Assembly: GCA_964385465.1 (NCBI GenBank)
Contig: CAYLPJ010000053.1
Coordinates: 1-46,221 of the forward strand
Direction: 5' to 3'
Length of the DNA: 46,221 nucleotides
Origin: CAYLPJ01 sp964385465
GTDB taxonomy: Bacteria > Planctomycetota > Phycisphaerae > SM23-33
Shown here: positions 34,163 to 42,277 of the stretch, piece after piece
How positions within the stretch are numbered: position 1 is the first letter of the stretch
How the letters are laid out: every line of letters starts with the position of its first letter
Program-made: the position numbers and the translations under genes
The notes under the pieces: model-generated
The model's input: the letters and a program-made list of their open reading frames with translations, nothing else
Database searches by the model: none
What the model was told of the DNA's origin: nothing

Positions 34163-34363
34163 ATGGACCCGACTTGTGAGAGGTGTGGCAAACGAATCGG
34201 CAACCGCAAGAACCGCTATTGCCATAGGTGTGGCAAGATCGTGCTTCGCCAGCTTCAGAAGGCAGGTTACCTCCAGAACACGTACGTCCCCCCCTATTTC
34301 AGCGACGAACGAGGTCGCAAGGGCATGAGGAGTCTCTGGGCTCTTGGCGGGGCGCCGTACTGA
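34163..34363 (+). CDS. Small zinc-ribbon protein
   Basis: A 66-aa protein with two C-x2-C pairs (CERCGKR and CHRCGK), so a zinc ribbon is probable. The ATG at 34163 has a perfect AGGAGG site. Its stop overlaps the RusA start (TGATG). It may be a nucleic-acid-binding accessory of the recombination module; its function is otherwise unknown. Confidence 0.65.
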   Translation: MDPTCERCGKRIGNRKNRYCHRCGKIVLRQLQKAGYLQNTYVPPYFSDERGRKGMRSLWALGGAPY

Positions 34364-34761
34364 TGATCCTGACGCTACCCTACCCCCCGAGCATCAACCA
34401 CTACTGGCGCCGGGTCGGGCCCCGCACGCTGCTCAGCCGGGAGGGGCGGACGTTCCGCAAGAACGTCTGTGCCCTCCTGGGCGGCGGCGGGCCGCGCAAG
34501 CCACCGGCTGACGGGCGGATTGCCCTGGCGATGGACGCATTCCCGCCGGACAGGCGGCGTCGTGACCTCGACAACATCGCCAAGCCCGTCCTCGATGTCC
34601 TCCAGCACGCCGGCATCTACGAGGACGACAGCCAAGTGGACCTGCTGGTCACGCGCCGGCGCCAGCCCGTCAAGGGCGGAAAGCTGGAAGTCCGACTCGA
34701 CGACATCCCACTGCGCCGCTGCCCCCTCTGCGGCTGCGCTATTCCTTCGGAGAGCAACTGA
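34363..34761 (+). CDS. RusA-type Holliday junction resolvase
   Basis: A 132-aa endonuclease. YPPSINHYWRR at the N-terminus and the Asp-rich DLDNIAKPVLDVLQHAGIYEDD match RusA's metal-binding motifs. RusA cuts Holliday junctions during phage recombination. The C-terminus adds CPLCGC, an unusual small Cys motif. It overlaps the zinc-ribbon stop by 1 nt. Confidence 0.9.
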   Translation: MILTLPYPPSINHYWRRVGPRTLLSREGRTFRKNVCALLGGGGPRKPPADGRIALAMDAFPPDRRRRDLDNIAKPVLDVLQHAGIYEDDSQVDLLVTRRRQPVKGGKLEVRLDDIPLRRCPLCGCAIPSESN

Positions 34762-34763
34762 CG

Positions 34764-34937
34764 ATGGATCGACCCCAACGCATCTACATCGCCGGGCCGA
34801 TGTGCACGCCGCTGACGATCCCCACGTGCTACAGCGGCTCGACCAACGGGGAACTCCGCTGGTGCAGCTGCAATTCCCGGCTGGAGTTCTACTGCAACGG
34901 CTCCTGGTACTACATCAACGCCGACGGCTCGGTGTAA
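34764..34937 (+). CDS. Chimeric small ORF at the head-module gap
   Basis: A 57-aa ORF. The first 13 residues (MDRPQRIYIAGPM) resemble the start of DUF4406/nucleoside-deoxyribosyltransferase-like phage genes. After that it changes to a Cys/Trp/Tyr-rich sequence of unknown origin (CTPLTIPTCYSG..., about 14-57). It starts 2 nt after the RusA stop. It may be a deletion junction between the recombination module and the structural module, or a genuine small gene. Confidence 0.5.
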   Translation: MDRPQRIYIAGPMCTPLTIPTCYSGSTNGELRWCSCNSRLEFYCNGSWYYINADGSV

Positions 34938-34949
34938 GGAACCCTCCGA

Positions 34950-35489
34950 ATGCAGAAGCTCAAGCTCAACATCAACCCCGCCAAGACGCGGGCGATCGTC
35001 CTGACCTGGCCCGACCACGCATTGACGTGGGAGGCCGCGGCGTGGCTCTACAACATCCTCCCGCCGGAGAACGTGCTCGCTCTGTGCGCCACGGACCTGA
35101 CCGCGGCGCGCAACCTGTCCGTCCGGGAGGTGGCGCTGAAGAGCCCGGCCGAGATCACGGACTTCGTGTTCATGGACCGGGACATGCGCCCCGGCCCCGC
35201 GGCGATGCCCTTCCTCGCCGCCGATGCCGACGTCGTCGGCTGCGAGTACCCGGTCCCGCACATGGAGACCTGGGCCGACCCGACGGCGATCCACATGGGG
35301 CTGGTCCGGGTCCGCCGCCCGGTCTTCGAGAAGATCGAGCCCCCGTGGTTCGCCTTCGGCCACGCCCCCGACGGGACCGCCCTGACGCACTGCGAGTGCG
35401 CGTACTTCGCCAACAAGGTCAAGCAGGCCGGCTTCACCATCGCCCGCGCCGGCTGGTGCGGACACGGCGGCAAGCCGGGCCGCAGATAG
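34950..35489 (+). CDS. Glycosyltransferase-like protein
   Basis: A 179-aa protein. VFMDRDMRPG places DRD at about 76-78, the DxD-type sugar-nucleotide motif of GT-A enzymes, and a C-terminal GWCGHGGKPG segment follows. It is shorter than usual GT-A domains, so it may be a compact phage type or truncated. It may modify the virion or the host surface. AAGGA lies about 10 nt upstream of the start. Confidence 0.55.
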   Translation: MQKLKLNINPAKTRAIVLTWPDHALTWEAAAWLYNILPPENVLALCATDLTAARNLSVREVALKSPAEITDFVFMDRDMRPGPAAMPFLAADADVVGCEYPVPHMETWADPTAIHMGLVRVRRPVFEKIEPPWFAFGHAPDGTALTHCECAYFANKVKQAGFTIARAGWCGHGGKPGRR

Positions 35490-35501
35490 GAGATCGCATC
35501 C

Positions 35502-35753
35502 ATGGCAAGGGAAGTCACCACCGAGATCATCGACACCGCCGAGGGCAAGCGGCTTCGCATCCGAGAGGTCCACGCGCGGCAGCAGGAAGTCGACGTCGAC
35601 GCCCTGCGTCGCATCGTCGCCAACCTCGATCGCCGCCTGACCGCCCAGCAGGCGGAGACCGCCCGGCTCCAGGTCGAGCGGGATGACCTGGCGGCAAAGC
35701 TAACACAGCTCGAAGCGGCCGAGCCCGCCGGCGAACCCGCTCAGGCCAAGTGA
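35502..35753 (+). CDS. Small coiled-coil protein
   Basis: An 83-aa protein, helical from about 25 to 70 (LRRIVANLDRRLTAQQAE). AGGAGAT is upstream. No family is recognised. It lies just before the tail tube gene. Confidence 0.55.
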   Translation: MAREVTTEIIDTAEGKRLRIREVHARQQEVDVDALRRIVANLDRRLTAQQAETARLQVERDDLAAKLTQLEAAEPAGEPAQAK

Positions 35754-35785
35754 CAGGCACGCAGACAGGCAAGGAGGCCTGAGAG

Positions 35786-36241
35786 ATGAGTGACAACTTC
35801 ACGCTCGGGATGGACTGCAAGCTGTACTTCAAGACGGCCCTGTTGACCGGCCCGCCCGACGGCACCGGTTGGACGGAGATCGACAACGCAAAGGACGTGA
35901 ACCTCCAGCAGGAGAACGGCGAGGCCGACGTCACGACCCGCGCCAACAACGGCTGGCGAGCCACGGCCGCGACACTGAAGGAGGCGACCATCGAGTTCGA
36001 GATGCTCTGGAAGCCCTCGGACGCGGCGTTCGCGGCGATCCTGGCGGCTTGGCTGGCCGCCGGCGAGATCGCCATCGCGGCCATGGACGGCGCGATCGAC
36101 GAGGCCGGCAACCAGGGCCTGGCCAGCAACTGCTCGGTGACCAGCTTCACGCGGAACGAACCGCTGGAGGAGGCGGTCACGGTCAGTGTCACGCTGAAGC
36201 CGTCGAGCTTCACCGACTGGTACGTCGTATCGGGGAGCTAA
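35786..36241 (+). CDS. Phage tail tube protein
   Basis: A 151-aa protein with the beta-rich pattern of TP901-1-like major tail proteins: an N-terminal start of the type LGMDCKLYF, a central DVTTRANNGWRAT segment and a strand-rich C-terminus ending in YVVSGS. It would polymerise as the tail tube. AAGGAGG is upstream of the ATG. It is directly followed by the chaperone gene, as in siphoviruses. Confidence 0.75.
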   Translation: MSDNFTLGMDCKLYFKTALLTGPPDGTGWTEIDNAKDVNLQQENGEADVTTRANNGWRATAATLKEATIEFEMLWKPSDAAFAAILAAWLAAGEIAIAAMDGAIDEAGNQGLASNCSVTSFTRNEPLEEAVTVSVTLKPSSFTDWYVVSGS

Positions 36242-36244
36242 GCC

Positions 36245-36778
36245 ATGCGGAGCTTCAAGGACAACGCCGATCGGACTTGGACCATCACGCTGAACGTCTA
36301 CGCGGTAAAGAAGGTCCGCGATCTGCTGGGCGTGGACCTGCTCGACCTCGGCGGGAACGAGTCCGAGCCGGGCAACGGGCTGCTCTACCGCCTCATCGCC
36401 GACCCGGTGCTGCTGGTGGACGTACTGTACGTCATCTGCAAGGACCAGGCCGACGGGGCCAACGTCACGGACGAGCAGTTCGGCCGGGCGATGGCCGGCG
36501 ACGTGATCGACGCCGCGACCCGCGCCTTCCTGGAAGAGCTTGCGGATTTTACCCCGAGCCCGCGCGACCGGGCGCGGGCGCGCAAGGTGATCGACGCGAC
36601 GTGGAAGCTGATCGATCGGACCCAGGACGTCCTGGACGCCAGGGCCGACGCGGAGTTGGCGAAGGCGGCCGACGCGGCGTTGGAGGCCCTCGGCGCGGTG
36701 AGCGAGCAAGGCGAGTCGAACCGTGGCAACTCGTCTGGGAACTCGCCGGCTTCGTCGGAACCGACCCCGGCCCCCTGA
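36245..36778 (+). CDS. Tail assembly chaperone
   Basis: A 177-aa protein between tail tube and tape measure, the place of lambda gpG-like chaperones. The middle is helical; the tail is Ser/Asn/Pro-rich and ends SSEPTPAP. An open frame -1 relative to this one extends beyond its stop to 37035 and carries conserved-looking sequence, which suggests a gpG/gpGT-type frameshift. Confidence 0.7.
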   Translation: MRSFKDNADRTWTITLNVYAVKKVRDLLGVDLLDLGGNESEPGNGLLYRLIADPVLLVDVLYVICKDQADGANVTDEQFGRAMAGDVIDAATRAFLEELADFTPSPRDRARARKVIDATWKLIDRTQDVLDARADAELAKAADAALEALGAVSEQGESNRGNSSGNSPASSEPTPAP

Positions 36779-37035
36779 CCATCCGCGAACTGCTGTGGAT
36801 GGCCGAGGGCCGCAACCGCCGGCTCTGGGACCATTCGGCCACGATCGCGGCCGCGGCGCTCAGCGCGTTTCGGGCCAAGATGATCGATCCCGCCAAGCTC
36901 CACCCCTACGAGCGGGGCGGCAAGCGGAGCAAGGGCATTCCCATCATGAGGGACAACATCGGACTGCTGAAGACGGTCTTCGTGGACGGCCCGGCCGGCA
37001 AGGCCAGGCCAGGCAAGAAGGAGCCACAGAGATGA
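36721..37035 (+). CDS. -1 frame extension of the tail chaperone
   Basis: In the -1 frame the region continues PWQLVWELAGFVGTDPG and LTIRELLWMAEGR to a stop at 37033-37035. No plausible start codon precedes the conserved part in this frame, so it is probably expressed by frameshifting as a fusion of about 263 aa. A canonical slippery heptamer is not evident. Confidence 0.55.
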   Translation, partial: PWQLVWELAGFVGTDPGPLTIRELLWMAEGRNRRLWDHSATIAAAALSAFRAKMIDPAKLHPYERGGKRSKGIPIMRDNIGLLKTVFVDGPAGKARPGKKEPQR

Positions 37036-37265
37036 GATGGATCGCATGGGTCGTGGTGGTGCTGCTGGTGCTGACGGTCGTCGGCTGCCAGTGGGCGAAG
37101 TTCAGCGAGGCGTGGAACGGACCCCAGTCGGTCGCGATCAAGGCCGCACCGGCGACGGACGGCGGCTTTCGCTACGTGCCCGTCGGCACCGGCCGCTGGC
37201 GGGACAGCGACGGCAAGGAGCACGCCGAGACGGTGTACGCCCGCGTCAAGCCTGCCTGCCGGTAG
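37032..37265 (+). CDS. Small lipoprotein in the tail module
   Basis: A 77-aa protein with a hydrophobic segment (WIAWVVVVLLVLTVV) and lipobox VVGC (Cys19). The ATG at 37032 overlaps the chaperone-extension stop. It may be a superinfection-exclusion or lysis-type protein; no homolog is recognised. Confidence 0.65.
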   Translation: MRWIAWVVVVLLVLTVVGCQWAKFSEAWNGPQSVAIKAAPATDGGFRYVPVGTGRWRDSDGKEHAETVYARVKPACR

Positions 37266-37316
37266 ACAGGGCGAAGTGACGAGACCCCCGGGAACCAGTC
37301 AAGGAGAGACGAAGCC

Positions 37317-38054
37317 ATGAAGGCAGGAACGTGGATCACCGCGGCGCTGGTCGTGTCCATGATGACGGCGGTGTGCCCGGGCGCGGACGGACCCGCCCCG
37401 GCGAAGGACGGCAAGGTGGAGGTTACCCCGCCTCGGCCGGCGGTGACGTACGAGGCCGACGGCGGGACCTACCGCCGCGAGACGACCGTGATCGCACCGC
37501 CGTGGGGCAGCGACCCGGCGAAGACCGTCTCGGCCATCAAGCCCTTCCAGGCCGACGGCATCAAGCTGCCGGACTTCCGAAGCGACGGCATGGAGGTCAA
37601 GGGCGGCGGCGGATCGTTCAGCGGCGGCGGCATGGAGAGCATCACCGACGCGGTGCGGCGCGGGCCGGTCTTGCTTTGCATGATCGGCGGGCTTGCGCTG
37701 CTGGCGGGGATCGTCGTGGCGATCTGGGCTGGGCGCGTGGTGCTCGGCCTGGCCGTGGCCGCCGGGGGCGCCGTGCTGATCGCCGCCGGCGTGCTGTTCG
37801 AGGTCTACCCGTGGGTGCTTCTGATCGCCCTGGCGGCCGTGCTGGGCATCGGCATCTGGTGGCTGGTCGACGCGAAGTTCGCGGGCCGGGCCAAGGCCGC
37901 CCTGACGGCGATCGTCCGCGGCGTCGAGGCCGCCCCCGCCGACGCACAGTCGGCCGTAAAGGGCTCCATCGCCAGCGCCGCGACGGCCAGCGGGCAGTAC
38001 GGCACGGTGAAGGACACGATCACGAAGACGAAGGCCAAGGCCGGGGTTGGGTGA
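37317..38054 (+). CDS. Exported membrane protein in the tail module
   Basis: A 245-aa protein. A signal peptide (about 1-23) is followed by a Pro/Gly-rich periplasmic segment and three hydrophobic helices (about 118-185), ending in an Ala-rich tail. AAGGAG is upstream. It is not a standard tail component; a holin or envelope-docking role is possible. No family is recognised. Confidence 0.65.
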   Translation: MKAGTWITAALVVSMMTAVCPGADGPAPAKDGKVEVTPPRPAVTYEADGGTYRRETTVIAPPWGSDPAKTVSAIKPFQADGIKLPDFRSDGMEVKGGGGSFSGGGMESITDAVRRGPVLLCMIGGLALLAGIVVAIWAGRVVLGLAVAAGGAVLIAAGVLFEVYPWVLLIALAAVLGIGIWWLVDAKFAGRAKAALTAIVRGVEAAPADAQSAVKGSIASAATASGQYGTVKDTITKTKAKAGVG

Positions 38055-38061
38055 TCCTGCC

Positions 38062-38505
38062 GTGCTGCGGATGAAGACCGTCAGCTTGGATATGTTCTTT
38101 GATCGCACGGTGGTCCTCCGCGCCGCAGACCGGGCCAACCGGAAGAACCTGTCCAGGGCTGGCGCCTTCATCCGCACCACGGCCAGGCACAGCATCCGGA
38201 AGCGCAAGACCGCGTCGCCGCCGGGCCAGCCGCCCAGTTCGCACACCGGCCTGCTGCGACGCTTCATCTTCTTCGGCTACGACGCGTCGCGCAAGACCGT
38301 CGTCGTCGGGCCCATGCGGCTGAACCAGAAGGCGGGCACGGCCCCGGCCGCCCTGGAACACGGCGGGATGACAGTGGTCGTCGAAGGCACGCGCCGGCGC
38401 CGCCGGAAACGCCGCGTGCGGATCAGGGCGCGCCCTTTCATGGGGCCCGCCCTGGCGAAGGAAGCGCCGAAGTTCCCGAAGCTCTGGAAAGACTCCGTGA
38501 AGTGA
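38062..38505 (+). CDS. HK97 gp10-like phage protein
   Basis: A protein of about 147 aa, basic. ANRKNLSRAGAFIRTTAR, the SPPGQPPSSHTG loop and ALEHGG match HK97 gp10-type tail-completion proteins. The start is GTG 38062, preceded by GGTGAT; ATG 38071 and TTG 38047 are alternatives. It usually precedes the tail tube gene, but here it follows the chaperone. Confidence 0.6.
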   Translation: MLRMKTVSLDMFFDRTVVLRAADRANRKNLSRAGAFIRTTARHSIRKRKTASPPGQPPSSHTGLLRRFIFFGYDASRKTVVVGPMRLNQKAGTAPAALEHGGMTVVVEGTRRRRRKRRVRIRARPFMGPALAKEAPKFPKLWKDSVK

Positions 38506-38513
38506 GGAAGGCC

Positions 38514-38762
38514 ATGACGCAGACACTGACTGAAAGCCAGCGCGAGCGGGCCCCCGGGCCCGCCCGGCTGACGACGACCACCTTCTGCATCTACCGCGCC
38601 CGCGACGGCTGGCGATGGCGGGCCGTTCGGGCCAACGGCCGGATCGTTGCCGACGGCGGAGAGGCGTACACCCGCAAGGCGGGCGCCCGCAGGGCCGTGT
38701 GGCGGTTCATCGGCGCGATCGACCGCGAGAACATCCGCGTGACGTACGAGGACTCTTTCTAG
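38514..38762 (+). CDS. Small DUF1508-like protein
   Basis: An 82-aa protein. WRWRAVRANGRIVADGGEAY followed by TRKAGARRAV resembles the DUF1508/YegP fold. The ATG at 38514 has GAGG 6 nt upstream and overlaps the end of the gp10-like gene region closely. Its role in the tail operon is unknown. Confidence 0.6.
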   Translation: MTQTLTESQRERAPGPARLTTTTFCIYRARDGWRWRAVRANGRIVADGGEAYTRKAGARRAVWRFIGAIDRENIRVTYEDSF

Positions 38763-38770
38763 GAAAACCC

Positions 38771-40726
38771 GTGGCCAACACGACGGGCATCAAGGCCGGC
38801 CGAGCGTACGTCGAGCTGGGCGTGGGCGACAAGCTCACGGCCGGGCTGAAGCGCGCCCAGGCCCGGCTGCGGGCCTTCGGCGCCGGCGTGACGGCGTGGG
38901 GCACGCGTGTGTTCGCCGTCGGGACCGCCCTGGCCGCCCCAGCCGTCGTGGCGGCAAAGTCCTTCGCCAAGATGGGCGACCAGGTTGCCAAGATGGCCAA
39001 GCGGACCGGCCTGTCGGTCGAAACGCTCAGCGAGCTGAAGTTCGTCGCCAGCCAGACCGGCACGAAGTTCGCCTCGCTGGAGATGGCCTTCCGCAAGATG
39101 CAGCGGTCCATCTACGACGCCGGCCGCGGCCTGTCCACGCAGACCGACGCCCTGGCCGACCTGGGCCTGCGGTTCGAGGACCTCGACGGCCTCTCGCCCG
39201 AGCAGCAGTTCAAGCTGCTGGCGGAGGCGATCTCGCGGATCGAGGATCCCACGCGCCGCGCGGGCATCGCGATGACGCTCTTCGGCAGGACGGGCACGAA
39301 CCTGCTGCCGATGTTCGCCCACGGGGCGGCCGGGATCGAGAAGCTCCAGTCCGAGGCCCGCCGGCTGGGCCTGACGATGTCGGGCAAGGACGCCAAGGCG
39401 GCCGAGGACCTCACCGATGCCTTCGACAAGCTCTGGAAGGTGCTGAAGATGGTGGTCTTCCAGGTCGGGGCCGCCCTGGCGCCTGCGCTGACGGAGATCG
39501 GCGAGCGGATGGCATCGTGGGCGTCCGCGGCCATCTCCTGGATCGGCCAGAACCGCGGCCTGATCGTCTCGCTGGCCCAACTCGCCGCGGGCGTCGTCGC
39601 CGCCGGTGCGGCGCTGATCGCGACGGGCAAGGCGATCACGCTGTTCTCCAGCCTGATCGGCGTGGCCTCGACCGTGCTCGGCGCGCTGCTGTCGCCCATC
39701 GGCATGGTGATCACTGCCGTCGGTGCGCTGGGCGCGTACCTGCTGACCTCGACCGAGGCCGGCGGGAAGGCCCTCGACTGGCTGGGCGGCAAGTTCGCTA
39801 CGCTGAAGGACGACGCCCTCGCGGCCTACCTGGGCATCGGCGACGCGCTCGCCGCCGGGGACCTCGGCATGGCGGCGAAGATCCTCTGGCTGACGCTGAA
39901 GGTCCAGTGGAAGCGCGGCGTCCAGGCCCTGCTCGACGTGTGGCTGGGATTCAAGCACGGCTTCCTGAAGCTCGTCTACGGCACGTGGTACGGGGCGCTC
40001 GCGCTCGGGGAACTCGTCTGGCACGGGTTGGAGATCGGCTGGATCGAGACGACAAGCTTCCTGTCGAAGACGTGGAGCCGGTTCGTCGGCTTTTTCAAGC
40101 GGACCTGGCACCAGCTCTCGGCCGCAGCGCAGAAGGCGTGGACGTGGATCAAGAGCCTGTTCGACGACTCGGTGAACGTCGAGGCCGAGTACGCACAGAT
40201 CGACAGGGCCAAGGCCGCCGCGATCGCCAAGATCGACGACGACCAGGCCCGGGCCATCGCCGAGCGCGAAGCCCATCGGCAGCAGAAGCGCGAGGGCGAG
40301 GAACGCCGCCATCAGGCCCGCATGTTGGAGATCGGCCGGGCCCACCAGCGTAAGCGCGACGAGATGGCCGACGAGTACCGCGACCGGATGAAGGCCGCGG
40401 AGGACGAGCTCGCCGCCGCGCGGGACGAGTGGAAGGCCGCCCTCGCCGACGCCCACGCCAAGCGACAGGCCAAGGTCGAGGGCGACGCCGGCCCCGGCCG
40501 GCTCGAAGGCCCCGACGACCTGCTGGGCCGCATCCGCGCCGCGGCCGGCGGGCTGAGCGACCAGATCAAGCGGTCGGTCCGCGGCACGTTCAACGTCGCC
40601 GCCGGCCTGTCGGGCTTCGGGGCGGGCTCGGCAATGGAGCGAACGGCCGTCGCCTCCGAGCAGGTCGCCAAGAACACCCGCGACATGAAGCGGCTGCTCG
40701 AGGACGCCGAGGACACGTTCGAGTAG
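38771..40726 (+). CDS. Tail tape measure protein
   Basis: A 651-aa protein. The N-terminus contains a phage tail tape-measure segment (TGLSVETLSELKFVASQTG, then MAFRKMQRS). Several hydrophobic helices occupy about 250-330, and a long charged coiled coil (about 470-580) ends before a short globular tail. It sets siphovirus tail length. The start is GTG 38771 with AGGAAA upstream. It is short for a tape measure, implying a short tail of roughly 100 nm by the usual 0.15 nm per residue rule (estimate). Confidence 0.88.
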   Translation: MANTTGIKAGRAYVELGVGDKLTAGLKRAQARLRAFGAGVTAWGTRVFAVGTALAAPAVVAAKSFAKMGDQVAKMAKRTGLSVETLSELKFVASQTGTKFASLEMAFRKMQRSIYDAGRGLSTQTDALADLGLRFEDLDGLSPEQQFKLLAEAISRIEDPTRRAGIAMTLFGRTGTNLLPMFAHGAAGIEKLQSEARRLGLTMSGKDAKAAEDLTDAFDKLWKVLKMVVFQVGAALAPALTEIGERMASWASAAISWIGQNRGLIVSLAQLAAGVVAAGAALIATGKAITLFSSLIGVASTVLGALLSPIGMVITAVGALGAYLLTSTEAGGKALDWLGGKFATLKDDALAAYLGIGDALAAGDLGMAAKILWLTLKVQWKRGVQALLDVWLGFKHGFLKLVYGTWYGALALGELVWHGLEIGWIETTSFLSKTWSRFVGFFKRTWHQLSAAAQKAWTWIKSLFDDSVNVEAEYAQIDRAKAAAIAKIDDDQARAIAEREAHRQQKREGEERRHQARMLEIGRAHQRKRDEMADEYRDRMKAAEDELAAARDEWKAALADAHAKRQAKVEGDAGPGRLEGPDDLLGRIRAAAGGLSDQIKRSVRGTFNVAAGLSGFGAGSAMERTAVASEQVAKNTRDMKRLLEDAEDTFE

Positions 40727-40741
40727 CGGAAAGGGGCATGG

Positions 40742-41578
40742 ATGCCCATCACCGTCGAGGAAAAGTACCTCAGCCGGCCAACGAAGGACTCCGGCCAGGG
40801 CGACGCGGAGCAGGAACTCCTGTCCGTCGAGCGGCACTTCCTCGTCCGGGGCACGGACGACGAGCTTCTCGCGGCGCAGGCCGTCCGCCAGCAGGCGCCA
40901 GCCACGCACAACGGACTGGAGCGCGGCGAGATCACCTTGGAGCCGGCCGGTCCCTGGCACTGGGAGGCGACCGTCCAGTACCGCCCGCCGGATGAGGAGC
41001 TGGAAGAGGGCGAGTCCTCATACAGCTTCGACACGGGCGGCGGCAGCCAGCACATCACGCAGGCCAAAGCCCACGTCGCCAGCTTCGCCCCGCCGGACAA
41101 GACGGCCGCCGACTACAAGGGCGCCATCGGTGTGACGCCCGACGGGATCGAGGGCGTGGACATCACCGTGCCCGTCTATCGGTTCAGCGAGACGCACCTG
41201 ATCGCCGACAGCCGTGTCACCACCGAGTACAAGGGCAAGCTCTTCCGCCTGACCGGCAAGACGAACGACGACGCCTGGGGCGGCTTCGCCGAGGGCGAGG
41301 TGCTGTTCCTGGGCGCCTCCGGCTCGAAGCGCGGCCGCGGCGACTGGGAGATCACCTTCAGCTTCGTCGCCAGCCCCAACGCCACCAACCTGATGGTCGG
41401 CGACATCTCCGACATCGACAAGAAGGGCTGGGAGTACCTCTGGGTCGAGTACGCGGAGTCTGTGGACGAGTCGGCCAACCCCAAGCGGCTGGTCAAACGG
41501 CCCGTGGCCGTGCACGTCGAGCGCGTGTACGACACCGGCGACTTTGCCGACCTCGAACCGCCCGGGGCGCCGGAGTAG
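40742..41578 (+). CDS. Distal tail protein, unknown family
   Basis: A 278-aa protein, beta-rich, following the tape measure, so in the position of distal tail or baseplate genes. No motif is recognised. The ATG at 40742 has AAAGGGG upstream. Confidence 0.6.
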   Translation: MPITVEEKYLSRPTKDSGQGDAEQELLSVERHFLVRGTDDELLAAQAVRQQAPATHNGLERGEITLEPAGPWHWEATVQYRPPDEELEEGESSYSFDTGGGSQHITQAKAHVASFAPPDKTAADYKGAIGVTPDGIEGVDITVPVYRFSETHLIADSRVTTEYKGKLFRLTGKTNDDAWGGFAEGEVLFLGASGSKRGRGDWEITFSFVASPNATNLMVGDISDIDKKGWEYLWVEYAESVDESANPKRLVKRPVAVHVERVYDTGDFADLEPPGAPE

Positions 41579-41611
41579 CCCTCCTTCGCTGAAGCTACGG
41601 AGGACAAGCCC

Positions 41612-42262
41612 ATGGCCAATCGGGTGCCCAAGGTCAAGCGGGGCCAGAAGTTCAGCTTCCGGGCCGAACACTGGAACGCCTTCGCCGACGCCGCGAACGC
41701 CCACCTGGCCCGCCAGTTCGGCCGGTCCGGCGGGGAGCTGCGGTTCCCAGCCAGCGCCATCACGGTCCCGGTCAAGAACGCCAGCTACAACGAGCTGGAC
41801 CGGTTCGCCGTCCTCGGCATCGAGGACGTGCTGTTCGACCCCACCGACGACGAGGACGCCTTCCTCCGCGAACCGTTCGCCTTCGAGGGCCGCACGCCCG
41901 ACGAGGACGACCACCTCGGCCAGTTCCTCGTTCTCGCCGAGCCGATCGCGGCGTGGAAGATCGGCCGCGCGACCATTCAGGGCCTGACGCCTGTGAAGGT
42001 CGAGGTCACCGACGAGGCGCACCTCTACGCCGACGTGCTCGACGGCAGCCCGTGGAAGCTCGCCTCCCGCCAGCACGGCGCGGCTCGGGTCCTCTGGAAG
42101 CAGCCCGGCGTCGGCGAGCGGTGGGCCGTGGTGCTGCTGGGCGTGGCGCCCTGGCGGCCGGCCGACCCGGCCGAGTACGAAGTCCTCCAAGCCCAGGGCA
42201 CGGGCGAGGGAGTCGAAGAGGTCTGGGACTTCGTGCGGATGCACGGCAACCCGCCGTCGTAA
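41612..42262 (+). CDS. Tail-module protein, unknown family
   Basis: A 216-aa protein of beta-strand pattern with an acidic loop (DDEDAF) and a C-terminal acidic end. GGAGGAC is upstream. It stands between two distal tail genes, probably a virion component. Confidence 0.55.
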   Translation: MANRVPKVKRGQKFSFRAEHWNAFADAANAHLARQFGRSGGELRFPASAITVPVKNASYNELDRFAVLGIEDVLFDPTDDEDAFLREPFAFEGRTPDEDDHLGQFLVLAEPIAAWKIGRATIQGLTPVKVEVTDEAHLYADVLDGSPWKLASRQHGAARVLWKQPGVGERWAVVLLGVAPWRPADPAEYEVLQAQGTGEGVEEVWDFVRMHGNPPS

Positions 42263-42277
42263 GGGAGGACACCGACG

